A stretch of DNA of 50,659 nt from CALAZP01 sp964410725 (GCA_964410725.1 CAYPID010000014.1:1-50659); one strand, 5' to 3'. Numbered from the stretch's first letter, positions 17,448 to 27,368 are shown. Numbers and translations are program-made. Notes: a model not told the origin generated them from the letters alone.

Positions 17448-20400
17448 CTATTTGGTTATGAACGCAATACTCATAATCGCAGATGGTGCTTCATTTTCGC
17501 TCAGTGGTTTGGAAACGAAGTATAAATCTCTTGCTTTACCATCTTTTAAAGGTTCAATGGAGATGGAGGCCCCACCAAAAATGGGTTGGCCTTCCTGACC
17601 AGAGCCGCTTACTTTAAATAGCCCACTTCCCATTACAGGACCTGTTGGGGAATCTAATCGAACTTCTATATTGAATCCCTTATTAGAGGGTACCTGCCCT
17701 CCTCCAGCTATTTGAATCCGCTTGATTCCGGTTAAATCAATGGATTCAAACATAAAATAACCTTCTTGAGATGGCATGATACCTAAGTCCATTTCATTAA
17801 AATTCATCAGACTATAACCTTCAAGTTGGGCGGCTTGCTTTAAATTTAATACTGGATGAATTAGAGATTTAGTGGCATTTCCCATCAAGGGTTTGATTCC
17901 TTCACCTCCTTTGTCGGTAAAACTCGCATTTAGAATAAAAACGCCATTTTCATTGACTTCTTTTCCTGCAGTTGGGCTTATTGAACCGGCTACGGGTAAG
18001 GTTGTTGGCAAGGAGGAATTTCTTCTTCCCAATGATTGGATATAGGCAACCAATTTTTTTGCATCACTCGTGGAAAGAGTAGGGTTAGCCGGCATAGGGA
18101 CTTCCCCCCAGACACCACCGCCTCCTTTTTGAATCTTCTCCACCAAGTAGTCAGTAGCATCTGACCTTCTATATTTCCTAGCAACTTCGGTATAAGAAGG
18201 TCCAATAGAAGGTTCGTCTTCCTTGTGGCAAGTTAGACACGTCAAACTAGCCAGTAAATTTTTACCCATAATAGCATCCGCCATGATAAGGTGACCTCTG
18301 TTGGCTTCTGATAAATCCACACCAGTAAGGTAATCACTTGAAATAATCGCTGAGGTTAAATCTGATCCTGCTTCAGGGTCGTCCGGATCGCTCACCGAAA
18401 TCGCATATGTTACTTCTGTGCCTGGAAAATAAAATGTTTGATTGCCCTCTATCTCAATAGATACCTCAGGAGCAATATTGCCCGCATAAACTGAAACAGG
18501 TGCACTTTGAGTAGATAGACCGGCAGGGTCACTTACAGATACTGTAATTTCATAATCTCCTATATCTTCCAAAGAATATTCGAGAGTAGGTTCCTTTGTG
18601 GTTAGGGTTATTTCAGATCCAATGTGCCACTCATAGGTAAGTGGGTCCATTTCAGGATCCGATGCTTTAGCCTTTAGCTGAATAGCTAAGGGAATGGCAC
18701 CAGAAGTGCGATCTACCTCAATGGATTCTATAACCGGAACTCGATTGCCAGGATTAAAATCAATCCTAAACAAACCTGCATCTGCATTTTTACTGAACCA
18801 CCCTTTTCCATATTCGAGTAGATAAAACTTACCATCGGGGCCGACTTCAAAGTCCATCAAAGCATTAAATGTTGTGTGGGGCATGAAAGGTTCCATTTTA
18901 TCAAAATCCCCATTTTCTCTCATAGTAATGATTTTGATCCATCCCCTAATCCAATCGTATATGAATAATTTACCATCAAAATAGGAAGGGTAAGGAGAAG
19001 GCTCAGGATATAAGTCTGAATAGTAAACTGGTCCAGCCATGGCATTTCTGCCTCCCGTTCCAACTTGAGGGAAATCTGGAGATTCGTCGTATGGATACCA
19101 AATAAAAGCAGGTTGGGCTGGCGGTAGATCCGTCAATCCAGTATTGTTTTCCGAGGTGTTCTTGGGACCTGCTGGATCAAAAGCCTTCCCACTACTCCCC
19201 GTAGCATAATCGTATTCTAAATAAGCATAATTATTTCCTATATGGTAGGGCCAACCAAAATTTCCAGCTTCTCGTGCTTGATTCACCTCGTCATAACCTC
19301 TTGGGCCCCTTTGATCAAAATCATTATTGGCAGCGTCAGGCCCCACCTCTCCCCAATACAAAAAGCCAGTTTTTTGATCAATTGAAATTCGATAAGGATT
19401 CCGATTCCCTTGCACATATATTTCGGGACGAGTTTTGGGCGTTCCCTCAGGATACAAATTTCCCGAAGGGATACTATAGGTTCCATCTTCATTTACTTTT
19501 ATCCGTAAAATTTTTCCTCTTAGGTCATTGGAGTTACCAGAGGTCCTTCTCGCGTCGTACTGTCGGAATCCCTCTCTATCGTCCAATGGCGCAAAGCCCT
19601 CATTTTTGTAGGTAGTAGGTTGATTAAAAGGCGTGGAATTATCGCCGGTTGATAGATACAATAACCCATCTTTGTCAAATGCAATAGAACCACCAGTATG
19701 ACAGCAAATATTTCTTTGAGAATATAGTTCCAAGATTACTCGTTCGGATTCCATATCCCAAACGCCGTTTTCAAAATTAAATCGGCTTAATCGATTGATT
19801 TCTTCATCACCAGCCGGACTGTAGAAAACAAATACATGATGATTCGAAGCGTAATTCGGATCTTTCTGAATACCCATCAATCCCTCTTCTGCATTAACTC
19901 CTTCAATATCAGTTTTCCAATAAACATCCAATTTGCCGACTTCTTTAATGGTGGCTTCAGCTTGATCATACCATAAGATTTCCCCTCTTCTTTGAGCAAC
20001 AAGAATGTCTAAATTAGGAAGAATCGTCATTTCTGTGGGCTCTGTAAATGCTCCAATAGAAAGCGTAATTTTTTCAAATCTATTTTCTTCTGGCACTCTC
20101 TGAGTAGTAACTTTTGAGAAATCGGGCTTCTTATTTTCACCCATTGCATATTGAATGCCTGCAAGTAGATGCTGTAAAAATAGCGGTTCCGAATAGGCCT
20201 CCTCAGTGTGTCCTCCTCCTGTATAGAAGGCCCTTCCTCCATCGAAATCGTGGTACCAGGCGTGGGGGTGGGTGCCCATGGCCCCATCTCCTGGCTCGTA
20301 AGAACTCTCGTCCAATTCCAAAAGAACATTAACTTCCGGATATAACGATTTGTAATTGTACCATTCATCTGTTCGCTTCCATTCGGTTGGCAAGAAGGAA

Positions 20401-20861
20401 GTAGAAGGGTGATCGCTATTTACTACCTTAAGAGTAGCTTCCTGAATTCTTGGATGGCTTAAAAAGTATCCACCAGCCAGGCGATTGTACCAGCCCCATT
20501 CGTATTCTGTATCTGCTGCTGCATGGACTCCAACGTATCCTCCACCTGATTGGATGTACCGCTCGAAATCAGCTTCTTGTGCTGCATCTAGAACATCTCC
20601 AGTAGTACTTAACCAAATGACAGCAGCATATTGCTTCAAATTTTCTTCGTTAAATTGGCTGGCATCTTTTGTGGTATCTACCTCAAATCCATTTTCCTCT
20701 CCCAATTTTTGGATGGCCGCAATACCAGTAGGAATGGATTGGTGATAAAATCCTTCAGTTTTACTAAAAACCAACACCTTTGGAGTGCTGCTCCTCTTAC
20801 CACAGGACCCCAATAAAATCGATAAGGCAAAAATTAAAGAAACGGTTAATTTTGTATGCAT
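17448..20861 (-). CDS. ThuA/glucose-sorbosone dehydrogenase/PKD/cytochrome c multidomain lipoprotein
   Basis: This 1137-residue periplasmic redox protein begins with a lipoprotein signal with lipobox LLGSC. A ThuA-like domain follows (about 27-245, with GGGYVGVHAAADTEYEW). A PQQ-type glucose/sorbosone dehydrogenase beta-propeller (about 255-690) contains RGEILWYDQ, GLMGIQKDPNY and CCHTGGSIAFDKDGLLYLSTG. A PKD domain lies at about 705-795. A cytochrome c domain (about 855-945) has CLTCH near 874 and a likely axial Met in EVPMPANP. A CBM6-like C-terminal domain ends the protein. The ATG at 20861 is chosen because it directly begins the lipoprotein signal; an in-frame upstream extension of 18 residues has no signal character. 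This domain order is common in Bacteroidota and suggests sugar or polysaccharide oxidation with electrons passed to the fused heme. Confidence 0.93.
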   Translation of the reverse strand: MHTKLTVSLIFALSILLGSCGKRSSTPKVLVFSKTEGFYHQSIPTGIAAIQKLGEENGFEVDTTKDASQFNEENLKQYAAVIWLSTTGDVLDAAQEADFERYIQSGGGYVGVHAAADTEYEWGWYNRLAGGYFLSHPRIQEATLKVVNSDHPSTSFLPTEWKRTDEWYNYKSLYPEVNVLLELDESSYEPGDGAMGTHPHAWYHDFDGGRAFYTGGGHTEEAYSEPLFLQHLLAGIQYAMGENKKPDFSKVTTQRVPEENRFEKITLSIGAFTEPTEMTILPNLDILVAQRRGEILWYDQAEATIKEVGKLDVYWKTDIEGVNAEEGLMGIQKDPNYASNHHVFVFYSPAGDEEINRLSRFNFENGVWDMESERVILELYSQRNICCHTGGSIAFDKDGLLYLSTGDNSTPFNQPTTYKNEGFAPLDDREGFRQYDARRTSGNSNDLRGKILRIKVNEDGTYSIPSGNLYPEGTPKTRPEIYVQGNRNPYRISIDQKTGFLYWGEVGPDAANNDFDQRGPRGYDEVNQAREAGNFGWPYHIGNNYAYLEYDYATGSSGKAFDPAGPKNTSENNTGLTDLPPAQPAFIWYPYDESPDFPQVGTGGRNAMAGPVYYSDLYPEPSPYPSYFDGKLFIYDWIRGWIKIITMRENGDFDKMEPFMPHTTFNALMDFEVGPDGKFYLLEYGKGWFSKNADAGLFRIDFNPGNRVPVIESIEVDRTSGAIPLAIQLKAKASDPEMDPLTYEWHIGSEITLTTKEPTLEYSLEDIGDYEITVSVSDPAGLSTQSAPVSVYAGNIAPEVSIEIEGNQTFYFPGTEVTYAISVSDPDDPEAGSDLTSAIISSDYLTGVDLSEANRGHLIMADAIMGKNLLASLTCLTCHKEDEPSIGPSYTEVARKYRRSDATDYLVEKIQKGGGGVWGEVPMPANPTLSTSDAKKLVAYIQSLGRRNSSLPTTLPVAGSISPTAGKEVNENGVFILNASFTDKGGEGIKPLMGNATKSLIHPVLNLKQAAQLEGYSLMNFNEMDLGIMPSQEGYFMFESIDLTGIKRIQIAGGGQVPSNKGFNIEVRLDSPTGPVMGSGLFKVSGSGQEGQPIFGGASISIEPLKDGKARDLYFVSKPLSENEAPSAIMSIAFITK

Positions 20862-20952
20862 AACTTTTGAGTTTATCCTATCGGAAAAAATTTTATTCTC
20901 TGAAATATAACACATTTATTTAAGGCTATTTTCATGTGAATGCAACATTCTT

Positions 20953-20960
20953 TAATTTTG
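20953..20960 (+). promoter_or_regulatory. Candidate -7 element TAATTTTG
   Basis: An exact TAnnTTTG match lies 19 bp before the DUF4412 start in the 118-bp divergent gap. The -33 region (an ATTTTC near 20928) is only weakly like TTTG. Confidence 0.4.
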
Positions 20961-20979
20961 AATAAAAACCTTTATAGCC

Positions 20980-21891
20980 ATGATACAAAGAATATTATTC
21001 TTAGCTCTCCTGGTATCATTAGGAGCACCATCACAAGCTCAAATATTGGGAAAATTACGCAGGGAAATCAGAAAGGATTTCAATGATAAAATGGATAAAC
21101 TTATTGCAGATAAGGCGAGTGAAATCATAGTTTCTGCCGTAATGCGTCCTGTTGAAAAAGCCTTTGATGACCTGATTCGGGAAGCCTACCAAGCTGATAG
21201 TGCCAAATATGCCAGTGATCCACAATACGCCGATAGCCTGCGCTATCAACGATTTGAAAATTATGTAGCCAGTCTTAACAGGGGAATGGAAAATGTTCCC
21301 GATAGCTATTCCTTTGACCGTTCCATTACCTACGAATTTAAAGAAAATGTAAGCAAGCGCGAGATGACCATGCATTTTTCCAAAGATCAAAACTATATGG
21401 CCTTTGAACAAAAGGATGCAGAAAAGGGCGCTAAAAGTTATATCGTTTTTGACTTCGAGAGAAATATTAACGTGCTCTACACCATTGATAAAAAGGGAGA
21501 GAAAAGTTTCCAAGCCATTCCTTCACTTATAGGTTCTTCGGGAACTTTTCAGATTTCAGAGGAAGATAAAGCTAACATAAAAGAATTCTCTCAGTGGTCT
21601 AAAACTGGAAAGACCAAAGAAATCATTGGCTATAAATGCGATGAATATTTTTTCCAGGAAGGTAACATGTCTAATTATTTCTACATTGCCAAAGATTTTC
21701 CAAGTATTTACAAAAATGCTTACTTCGAAGCAGTGCGTAAATATTTTCCCAACAAAGGAACTGAACGCATGGATGAAATAGAGGGTACACTTATGGAAGC
21801 AGAGTCCAAGGATGAAACGAAAAACTACCACTCTAGAATGACAGTTGTGGACTATAGCGAAACTTCTTGGACCCTAACCAACTATAAATAA
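20980..21891 (+). CDS. Exported DUF4412-like protein
   Basis: This 303-residue protein has a Sec signal peptide (residues 1-20, ending SQAQ), an amphipathic helical stretch (about 22-90), then a beta-rich domain whose core holds SKTGKTKEIIGYKCDEYFF (about 207-225), the signature of DUF4412. The family is widespread in Bacteroidota and of unknown function; a lipid- or ligand-binding periplasmic role is plausible. The stop codon shares one base with the ATG of the next gene (TAATG), so the two are translationally coupled. Confidence 0.7.
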   Translation: MIQRILFLALLVSLGAPSQAQILGKLRREIRKDFNDKMDKLIADKASEIIVSAVMRPVEKAFDDLIREAYQADSAKYASDPQYADSLRYQRFENYVASLNRGMENVPDSYSFDRSITYEFKENVSKREMTMHFSKDQNYMAFEQKDAEKGAKSYIVFDFERNINVLYTIDKKGEKSFQAIPSLIGSSGTFQISEEDKANIKEFSQWSKTGKTKEIIGYKCDEYFFQEGNMSNYFYIAKDFPSIYKNAYFEAVRKYFPNKGTERMDEIEGTLMEAESKDETKNYHSRMTVVDYSETSWTLTNYK

Positions 21892-23018
21892 TGAAGGATT
21901 TTTTTTCTCATTGTGCAATTTCTCCTTTAACCCCCGCTGGTCTTCAAGCCTCAAAATACTATTTAGAGGACCAAGCTGCACATGGAATGACCAACTTTAT
22001 GGGCTATTATTTGGAGAGCCAGGAGGCCTTTAAGAAAACTTTTGGCAGGCTTTTAAAGACTTCAACTGACAACTTGGCCTATGTCAAAAATACTTCTGAG
22101 GCGCTGTCTATGATTGCCAATGGTTATCGTTTTAATCCAGGTGATGAGGTGGTATCTTTCATTCACGAATATCCGGCCAATCACTATCCTTGGCGTATTT
22201 TAGAAAGAAAAGGAGTACGACTAAAATTAATACCCAATAGGCCATTTAATCATCCTAATACACAAGATAAAGTTGGCTATTTTACAGTCGATGATGTAGA
22301 GAAGCTCATTACTTCCAAGACCAGAATTGTCGCCTTAAGCCATGTTCAGTTTACCAGTGGTTTTGCCATAGACCTGGCTGAAATCGGCAAACTTTGTCGA
22401 TCCTATGGCATAGATCTAATTATTGATGCTGCTCAAAGTATGGGTTGTCTACCCTTATACCCTGAGGAATTTGGAATATCCGCTATTGCCGCAGCTGGAT
22501 GGAAATGGTTAATGGGGCCTTTTGGATCGGGTGTTTTTTATACCAGTCCATCCCTTCGGGAAAAATTGGATCCGGTATTAATTGGCGCAGAAACTATGGA
22601 ACAGGGATTTGAGTACTTGAACCATGAGTGGACACCTCATCAAACTGCTAAGCGGTTTGAGTATTCTTCCTCCTCGGTTGCTTTATCAGCGGGTTTAAGA
22701 GCAAGTGTGGAAAGTGTACATCTTTCCCAACCTTCTATGGAATCTATTAGAGATCAAGTGATTGATTTACAAAATCATTTCCTAAAGTATCTCAACCATT
22801 CACATTTAGTTCCTTTAATTCATGAAGCCTCCCACCGATCTGGTATTCTTTCGCTCGCAGTTGCTGATCCAAAGGATTTAGTGCAGTATCTGGCAAAAAA
22901 TGAAATTATCTGTACCCCGAGAAATGGCTTTGTTAGAATAGCTCCATTTGTTCATCAAACGAATCAACAAATGGAGCATTTAGCTGAGATTATTAATCAG
23001 TATCAGAGCCCTGTTTAG
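21891..23018 (+). CDS. Class V PLP-dependent aminotransferase
   Basis: This 375-residue cytoplasmic enzyme has the class V fold: the cofactor-binding DLIIDAAQSMG (about 174-184) and the Schiff-base Lys205 in AAGWKWLMGPFGSGVFY. Relatives include cysteine desulfurases, selenocysteine lyases, kynureninase-like and isopenicillin-N epimerase-like enzymes. No clear catalytic cysteine loop of IscS/SufS is seen, and no scaffold gene adjoins it, so a desulfurase role is doubtful. It overlaps the preceding DUF4412 gene by 1 bp and the convergent aminotransferase gene by 4 bp. The substrate is unknown. Confidence 0.88.
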   Translation: MKDFFSHCAISPLTPAGLQASKYYLEDQAAHGMTNFMGYYLESQEAFKKTFGRLLKTSTDNLAYVKNTSEALSMIANGYRFNPGDEVVSFIHEYPANHYPWRILERKGVRLKLIPNRPFNHPNTQDKVGYFTVDDVEKLITSKTRIVALSHVQFTSGFAIDLAEIGKLCRSYGIDLIIDAAQSMGCLPLYPEEFGISAIAAAGWKWLMGPFGSGVFYTSPSLREKLDPVLIGAETMEQGFEYLNHEWTPHQTAKRFEYSSSSVALSAGLRASVESVHLSQPSMESIRDQVIDLQNHFLKYLNHSHLVPLIHEASHRSGILSLAVADPKDLVQYLAKNEIICTPRNGFVRIAPFVHQTNQQMEHLAEIINQYQSPV

Positions 23019-24145
23019 CCCATTAAAATGGTACTGATAACGGAGCAAAATTTATCAGTTTGAGCTGGAGTCCCCGTACTTATTCTACACCAATCATTGT
23101 AAGGTGGGAAGGGTCTTCCAACCAGTACTCCTAGACGCTCTGCTCGGGATTGTAATTCCCTAATGGGGATGCCCGACTTGAAAAAGACAAAATTACCGTG
23201 GGTGCGAATATACCTTAACCCCATTCGGTCAAGAGTCTGATAAATTTGTTCTTTAGACTCTTCATTGAGCGCTAAACTTTTTTCGTAAAATGACTGATCC
23301 TCTAAAGCAGCTTCAGCGGCAAACAAAGCGGGTATATTCATTCCTCCCATGGTCAGACTTTTCAAAGAAGAAGCAATTTTCGGTGAGGTTACCAAATAGC
23401 CAATGCGCATCCCAGCCAATCCATATACTTTGGAAAATGTTTTAGCAACAATTACTTGAGCTCCCTCTTTAACAAGAGAAACTCCAGTAGGATAATTGGG
23501 CGTTCTAATATAATCTATGTACGCTTCATCAATGAAAACCATGGCTTTTTGAGAGACCCTTCTTCCAAAATCCATGAATGAATCCCCATCCAATAATGTC
23601 CCTGTTGGATTATTGGGATTACATAAATAAACTAAAGAAGTTCGATTTGTGACGGCCCTTTCCATAGCGGGTAAATCATGTGCCAACTGCTCATCTAAAG
23701 GAACATAATTAATGGTAGCACCAAATTGAGCGGCATAAGTCATTAAGGCCAAAAAGGTGGGGGCAGCTGCGACTATTTCGCTTCCAGCCATACCATACAT
23801 CAACCCTGCCATTTTTAGACCTTCAGTTGATCCCGCAGTTAAAACTATTGAATCAGTGCTTACACCTTCCTTGGCGGCAATTTTTTCTAATAATTGACCG
23901 GGGTAAAACGAGGGGTAACGACAGGCATAGTCCAACCCTTCGGCAATCTTATTTCTTACATAACCTGACGGACCATAAGGGTTTTCATTAGCACTCAAAC
24001 GAATCAAATCCGACGGTAAGTTGGAAGGTTCAAACTGTTGTTCAAGAGGAAAGGCTTGCAGAATGCCAGTACTTCCCAATAAAGCAGCAGAACTGGAAAT
24101 CCCTGCCTTTTTTAACCATCCTCTTCTGTTGATTTTCGTCTTCAT
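23015..24145 (-). CDS. Tat-exported class I/II aminotransferase, HisC-like
   Basis: This 376-residue PLP enzyme resembles histidinol-phosphate aminotransferase: RLSANENPYGPS (about 49-60), NPNNPTG (176-182), FIDEAYIDY (204-212) and Schiff-base Lys239 in AKTFSKVYGLAGMRIGY. Unlike biosynthetic HisC it starts with a twin-arginine signal (NRRGWLKKAG then a hydrophobic stretch to about residue 32), so it is probably exported folded with PLP. It is the last gene of an operon of exported enzymes, with a 9-bp gap to the TIM-barrel gene. A role in histidine biosynthesis is unlikely. Periplasmic amino-acid or amino-sugar transamination is the best guess. Confidence 0.85.
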   Translation of the reverse strand: MKTKINRRGWLKKAGISSSAALLGSTGILQAFPLEQQFEPSNLPSDLIRLSANENPYGPSGYVRNKIAEGLDYACRYPSFYPGQLLEKIAAKEGVSTDSIVLTAGSTEGLKMAGLMYGMAGSEIVAAAPTFLALMTYAAQFGATINYVPLDEQLAHDLPAMERAVTNRTSLVYLCNPNNPTGTLLDGDSFMDFGRRVSQKAMVFIDEAYIDYIRTPNYPTGVSLVKEGAQVIVAKTFSKVYGLAGMRIGYLVTSPKIASSLKSLTMGGMNIPALFAAEAALEDQSFYEKSLALNEESKEQIYQTLDRMGLRYIRTHGNFVFFKSGIPIRELQSRAERLGVLVGRPFPPYNDWCRISTGTPAQTDKFCSVISTILMG

Positions 24146-24154
24146 AATAGGTGA

Positions 24155-25072
24155 TTAAGGTAAATCTACAGATCGATAAGCCGCTAAGAGAGCTAATTCT
24201 CCTTCTTTCCCAGACTGAGCATTGCCGTGTTCCATACCCAATATGCCATCAAAACCCCGCTCGTTTATGACCTTAAATACATTTTTGTAATTAATTTCCC
24301 CTGTAGTAGGTTCTTTTCTACCTGGATTATCACCAATTTGGAAGTATCCGATTTCATCCCAAGATTTTTCAATATTGGGGATTAAATTTCCTTCCTGAAT
24401 CTGTTGATGGTAGATGTCAAACAAGATTTTGCAGGATGGACTTCCTACAGATTGGCAAATCTCAAAAGCCTGACTGGACTTAGTTAAAAATAAACCTGGG
24501 TGGTCTCTAAAATTCAAAGGCTCCAACACCATTACTATGCCATGAGGTTCCAATATATCAGAAGCTTGTTTTAAAGTTTCAATAACATGAGCTGTTTGAT
24601 ATCCCATATCCTGTCTTAAATCCAAATGTCCAGGTACCACCGTCATCCATTTAGCGTTTACTCGCTTAGCGACTTCAACTGAACTCTTGATTTCTTCAAG
24701 AAATTTAGCTCTCAAATCAGGATCCCCACTAGCTAAATCTGCTTTTTGCCAAGAAATGGTATGTGCAACGAATACCCCCATACGCAAGCCTCTTTTTTCC
24801 ATCGTTGCTGCCATTTGTTGCTGCAATTCAACAGGTCTTCCTTTCATTCCATTGTCCTCAAAAGCAGAAAAGCCCATGTCAGCCATGAAATTTAATTGAT
24901 CGATAGGGTCATTGCCTGCTAGGTTGGTAAACATCCCCAAATGTGGAGCAAAGGCTAGTTTAAATTTTTCTTCTACTAAGCTATTGGTTCCTTTTGAATT
25001 AACGTTTGCCATTCCTGTGCCCATAGCAGCCATAGAAAGTGCACTGGTGCTGAGAAATTTTCTTCTTTTCAT
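24155..25072 (-). CDS. Exported TIM-barrel sugar isomerase/epimerase, hydroxypyruvate isomerase-like
   Basis: This 305-residue protein has an N-terminal export signal with KRRKFLSTSALSMAAMG, which is Tat-like. It then has an AP-endonuclease-2/xylose-isomerase-like TIM barrel. The metal-site acidic and histidine residues appear in VMVLEPLNFRDHPG, KILFDIYHQQ, GYFQIGDNPGR and GILGMEHGN, which match hydroxypyruvate isomerase-type enzymes. It lies 2 bp downstream of apbE and 9 bp upstream of the HisC-like gene. The substrate is probably a small keto-acid or sugar; export makes a central metabolic role unlikely. Confidence 0.85.
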   Translation of the reverse strand: MKRRKFLSTSALSMAAMGTGMANVNSKGTNSLVEEKFKLAFAPHLGMFTNLAGNDPIDQLNFMADMGFSAFEDNGMKGRPVELQQQMAATMEKRGLRMGVFVAHTISWQKADLASGDPDLRAKFLEEIKSSVEVAKRVNAKWMTVVPGHLDLRQDMGYQTAHVIETLKQASDILEPHGIVMVLEPLNFRDHPGLFLTKSSQAFEICQSVGSPSCKILFDIYHQQIQEGNLIPNIEKSWDEIGYFQIGDNPGRKEPTTGEINYKNVFKVINERGFDGILGMEHGNAQSGKEGELALLAAYRSVDLP

Positions 25073-25074
25073 AA

Positions 25075-26043
25075 TCAGGGTATTTTTTGATGATGATTAA
25101 ATATTTGGTAAGTGACCTCAGGAAATTTTTCGGTTATCAGTATTTCTCCTTCCTCAGGTGTTAAAATACTTAAAGTAGAGGCTAATCCATCTGCTAATGC
25201 TGCTGAAGAGGCTTGAACACTTAGTACTTGATGGTGGGTGACCCCGTAACCGGTTCTTGGATCGATAATATGAGAATAGCGCATTCCCTCATGGAGGAGA
25301 TATCTGTAGGTGCTTCCAGAGGTTGCAATTGCTGTATTGGCCAGTTGAACTGCAATAATTTCCTGATTACTTCCTTCTATGCCTACGCTCCAACTATTGA
25401 GTTGTGGCGGTGGATCTCCGATTAACAAGTCTCCACCGGCGTCTATTAAATAAGAATGAATTCCGAAGGATTCCAATATGAAAGCCATTCGGTCAGCAGT
25501 GTATCCCTTTGCAATTCCCCCAAAATCAAATTTTACAGAATCAGCTAATAGTACAATAGAATAATCCTCTTGATTTAATCGGACATGGTGAAATCCAACC
25601 TGTTCTTTAACTTTTAAAATGGTTTCGTGATTCGGAAATATACCACTTTGTTGGGCCTTTCTCCATAATCTAGTTAATGGTCCTACAGTTGGATCAAATA
25701 CCCCATTAGAAAGGATATTTAATTGATGACTTAAGGATAAAACCTCAAATACCTCAGGTAGAATCACTTTTCTTTGGTTTAAAGGCAAGTTAGCACTCAA
25801 CTGATTGATGTAACTATTAGGGCGATAGTCACTAAATATTTGTTCTAATCGCTCCAATTCTGAAAATGAGGCCTCCGAAGCTTCCAAAGCATCTGATTCT
25901 TGAATTGCATAAAAGGTGAGGTTGAAGAGGGTACCCATCCCCGGCTGAGTAAAAGTGAATTTCGACCATTCCTGACTCCTTAGGTTAGAGCTGTACAACG
26001 AAATAATCAAAATAACCACAATGGGTACCCTACCTCGTAGCAT
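25075..26043 (-). CDS. apbE: FAD:protein FMN transferase (ApbE)
   Basis: This is a 322-residue exported flavin transferase that attaches FMN covalently to a Ser/Thr of periplasmic redox domains. Family motifs are clear: FDPTVGPLTRLWR, VKFDFGGIAKGYTADR, YLIDAGGDLLIG, AIATSGSTYRY, YSHIIDPRTGYG and AALADGLAST, the last including the Mg-binding region. An N-terminal hydrophobic signal lies at about residues 6-23. No obvious FMN-acceptor domain (DGxSGA[S/T]-type motif) is seen in the proteins of this window, so its target is either elsewhere or not recognised. It sits 2 bp from both neighbours in the exported-enzyme operon. Confidence 0.95.
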   Translation of the reverse strand: MLRGRVPIVVILIISLYSSNLRSQEWSKFTFTQPGMGTLFNLTFYAIQESDALEASEASFSELERLEQIFSDYRPNSYINQLSANLPLNQRKVILPEVFEVLSLSHQLNILSNGVFDPTVGPLTRLWRKAQQSGIFPNHETILKVKEQVGFHHVRLNQEDYSIVLLADSVKFDFGGIAKGYTADRMAFILESFGIHSYLIDAGGDLLIGDPPPQLNSWSVGIEGSNQEIIAVQLANTAIATSGSTYRYLLHEGMRYSHIIDPRTGYGVTHHQVLSVQASSAALADGLASTLSILTPEEGEILITEKFPEVTYQIFNHHQKIP

Positions 26044-26045
26044 AA

Positions 26046-27368
26046 TTACAATACTTTAGTTTCACCAGGTACAGCCACGGGATAATATCCATCCTCTTTA
26101 GGTAGAATCGGAGGATTAGCGTCCCATGCTAAAGTTGCTGGACTTAAATCTATATTAGAATTGATAGCATCATCCCATTTGATGAGCTGACCTGAATAAG
26201 TGGCCATTCTACCTAAAATAGAAGTCATGGTACTATTAGCGGCATTGGTAGCGTCCTCAAATTTGTACTCTCCTTTTACTACTGCATCAAAAAGCAAATC
26301 GTGTTCCACTTGATAGGGGTTGGGGTTATCTCCTTTATATTCATATAGGGTGTGACCGCTTTTGGTCAAAATTAATCCTGGTTTAGGAGCTGACCCATTA
26401 CTTCCCTGAAAGGCTTCAGTGACCCGTGAATCAGTACCGGGCATGTGTCGGCATTGACTAAACATTCGAGATCCATCTGCATATTCAAATTCAACAATGT
26501 GGTGGTCGAAAATTTCACCGTGCTCTTTTCCAGTTCTTACCAGTCTTCCCCCAGTCCCATAAGCAGCAATTGGATAAGCTTGTTTGACCCAGTTGCCAAC
26601 ATCTAGGTTGTGAATGTGTTGCTCGGTAATATGGTCACCGCACAACCAATTGAAATAGTACCAGTTGCGCATTTGATATTCCATTTCTGTCATTCCAGAT
26701 TGACGCTCTCTTACCCATACTCCTCCTGAATTCCAGTAAACCCTGGAGGTATGTATGTCTCCAATGGCCCCTTCTTGTAATAGCTCAACCCATGTCAAAT
26801 ACTGTTCTTCATAATGTCTTTGTAGGCCTACCACTACATTTAGTTTTTTTCTCTTAGCTTCTTGAGCAGCGGCTAAAACTCTTCTAACCCCAGGAGCATC
26901 TACCGCAACTGGCTTCTCCATAAAAATATGTTTGTCTGCCTTGACTGCAGCTTCAAAGTGGGTAGGGCGGAAACCTGGAGGGGTAGCGATGACCACAACA
27001 TCGCAAAGAGGGATTAATTTTTGATAAGCATCAAATCCAGCAAATTGCCTTTCAGGAGTAACCTTGATTCGGTCACTGGGAACTTCTGAATCTGCAATAG
27101 CATTTTTAATATTTTCCAGGCTTTTTTCGATATTATCAGCAAAGGCATCCGCCATTGCCACCAATTGTACATGCTGACCACTCAATAGGGCTTGGACTGC
27201 AGCACCTGTTCCTCTTCCTCCACAACCAATTAATCCTATTTTAATGGCATCATCCATTTGGTTAAATCCCTTGGCGGTTACCATAGAAGGTGCCATAATA
27301 ACTGACCCTGCTGCCAGTCCTGAAGCTTTTACAAATGCTCTTCGCTTCATTGTTTTTCTAGTTTCCAT
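26046..27368 (-). CDS. Tat-exported Gfo/Idh/MocA family oxidoreductase
   Basis: This 440-residue NAD(P)-binding oxidoreductase has a twin-arginine signal (KRRAFVKASGLAAGS) and a Rossmann motif IGLIGCGGRGTGA (about 43-55). The EKP motif of the family appears in KHIFMEKPVAVD, and the substrate-site ITEQHIHNLD lies in the second domain. A second start codon (Met7) directly precedes KRRAF and may be the real start. Exported members bind their nicotinamide cofactor tightly before transport and act on sugars or sugar-like compounds. It lies 11 bp downstream of the FGE-like gene and 2 bp upstream of apbE. Confidence 0.92.
   Translation of the reverse strand: METRKTMKRRAFVKASGLAAGSVIMAPSMVTAKGFNQMDDAIKIGLIGCGGRGTGAAVQALLSGQHVQLVAMADAFADNIEKSLENIKNAIADSEVPSDRIKVTPERQFAGFDAYQKLIPLCDVVVIATPPGFRPTHFEAAVKADKHIFMEKPVAVDAPGVRRVLAAAQEAKRKKLNVVVGLQRHYEEQYLTWVELLQEGAIGDIHTSRVYWNSGGVWVRERQSGMTEMEYQMRNWYYFNWLCGDHITEQHIHNLDVGNWVKQAYPIAAYGTGGRLVRTGKEHGEIFDHHIVEFEYADGSRMFSQCRHMPGTDSRVTEAFQGSNGSAPKPGLILTKSGHTLYEYKGDNPNPYQVEHDLLFDAVVKGEYKFEDATNAANSTMTSILGRMATYSGQLIKWDDAINSNIDLSPATLAWDANPPILPKEDGYYPVAVPGETKVL

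Noticed and set aside
21055..21513. 152-codon open frame on the minus strand inside the DUF4412 gene
   Set aside because: It fully overlaps a gene with a signal peptide and family motif, and its own translation has no recognisable features.
21891..23018. IscS/SufS cysteine desulfurase
   Set aside because: No clear catalytic cysteine loop and no FeS scaffold gene adjacent; the fold alone does not justify it.
23015..24145. Histidine-biosynthesis hisC
   Set aside because: It has a twin-arginine export signal and sits with exported enzymes, with no other his genes.
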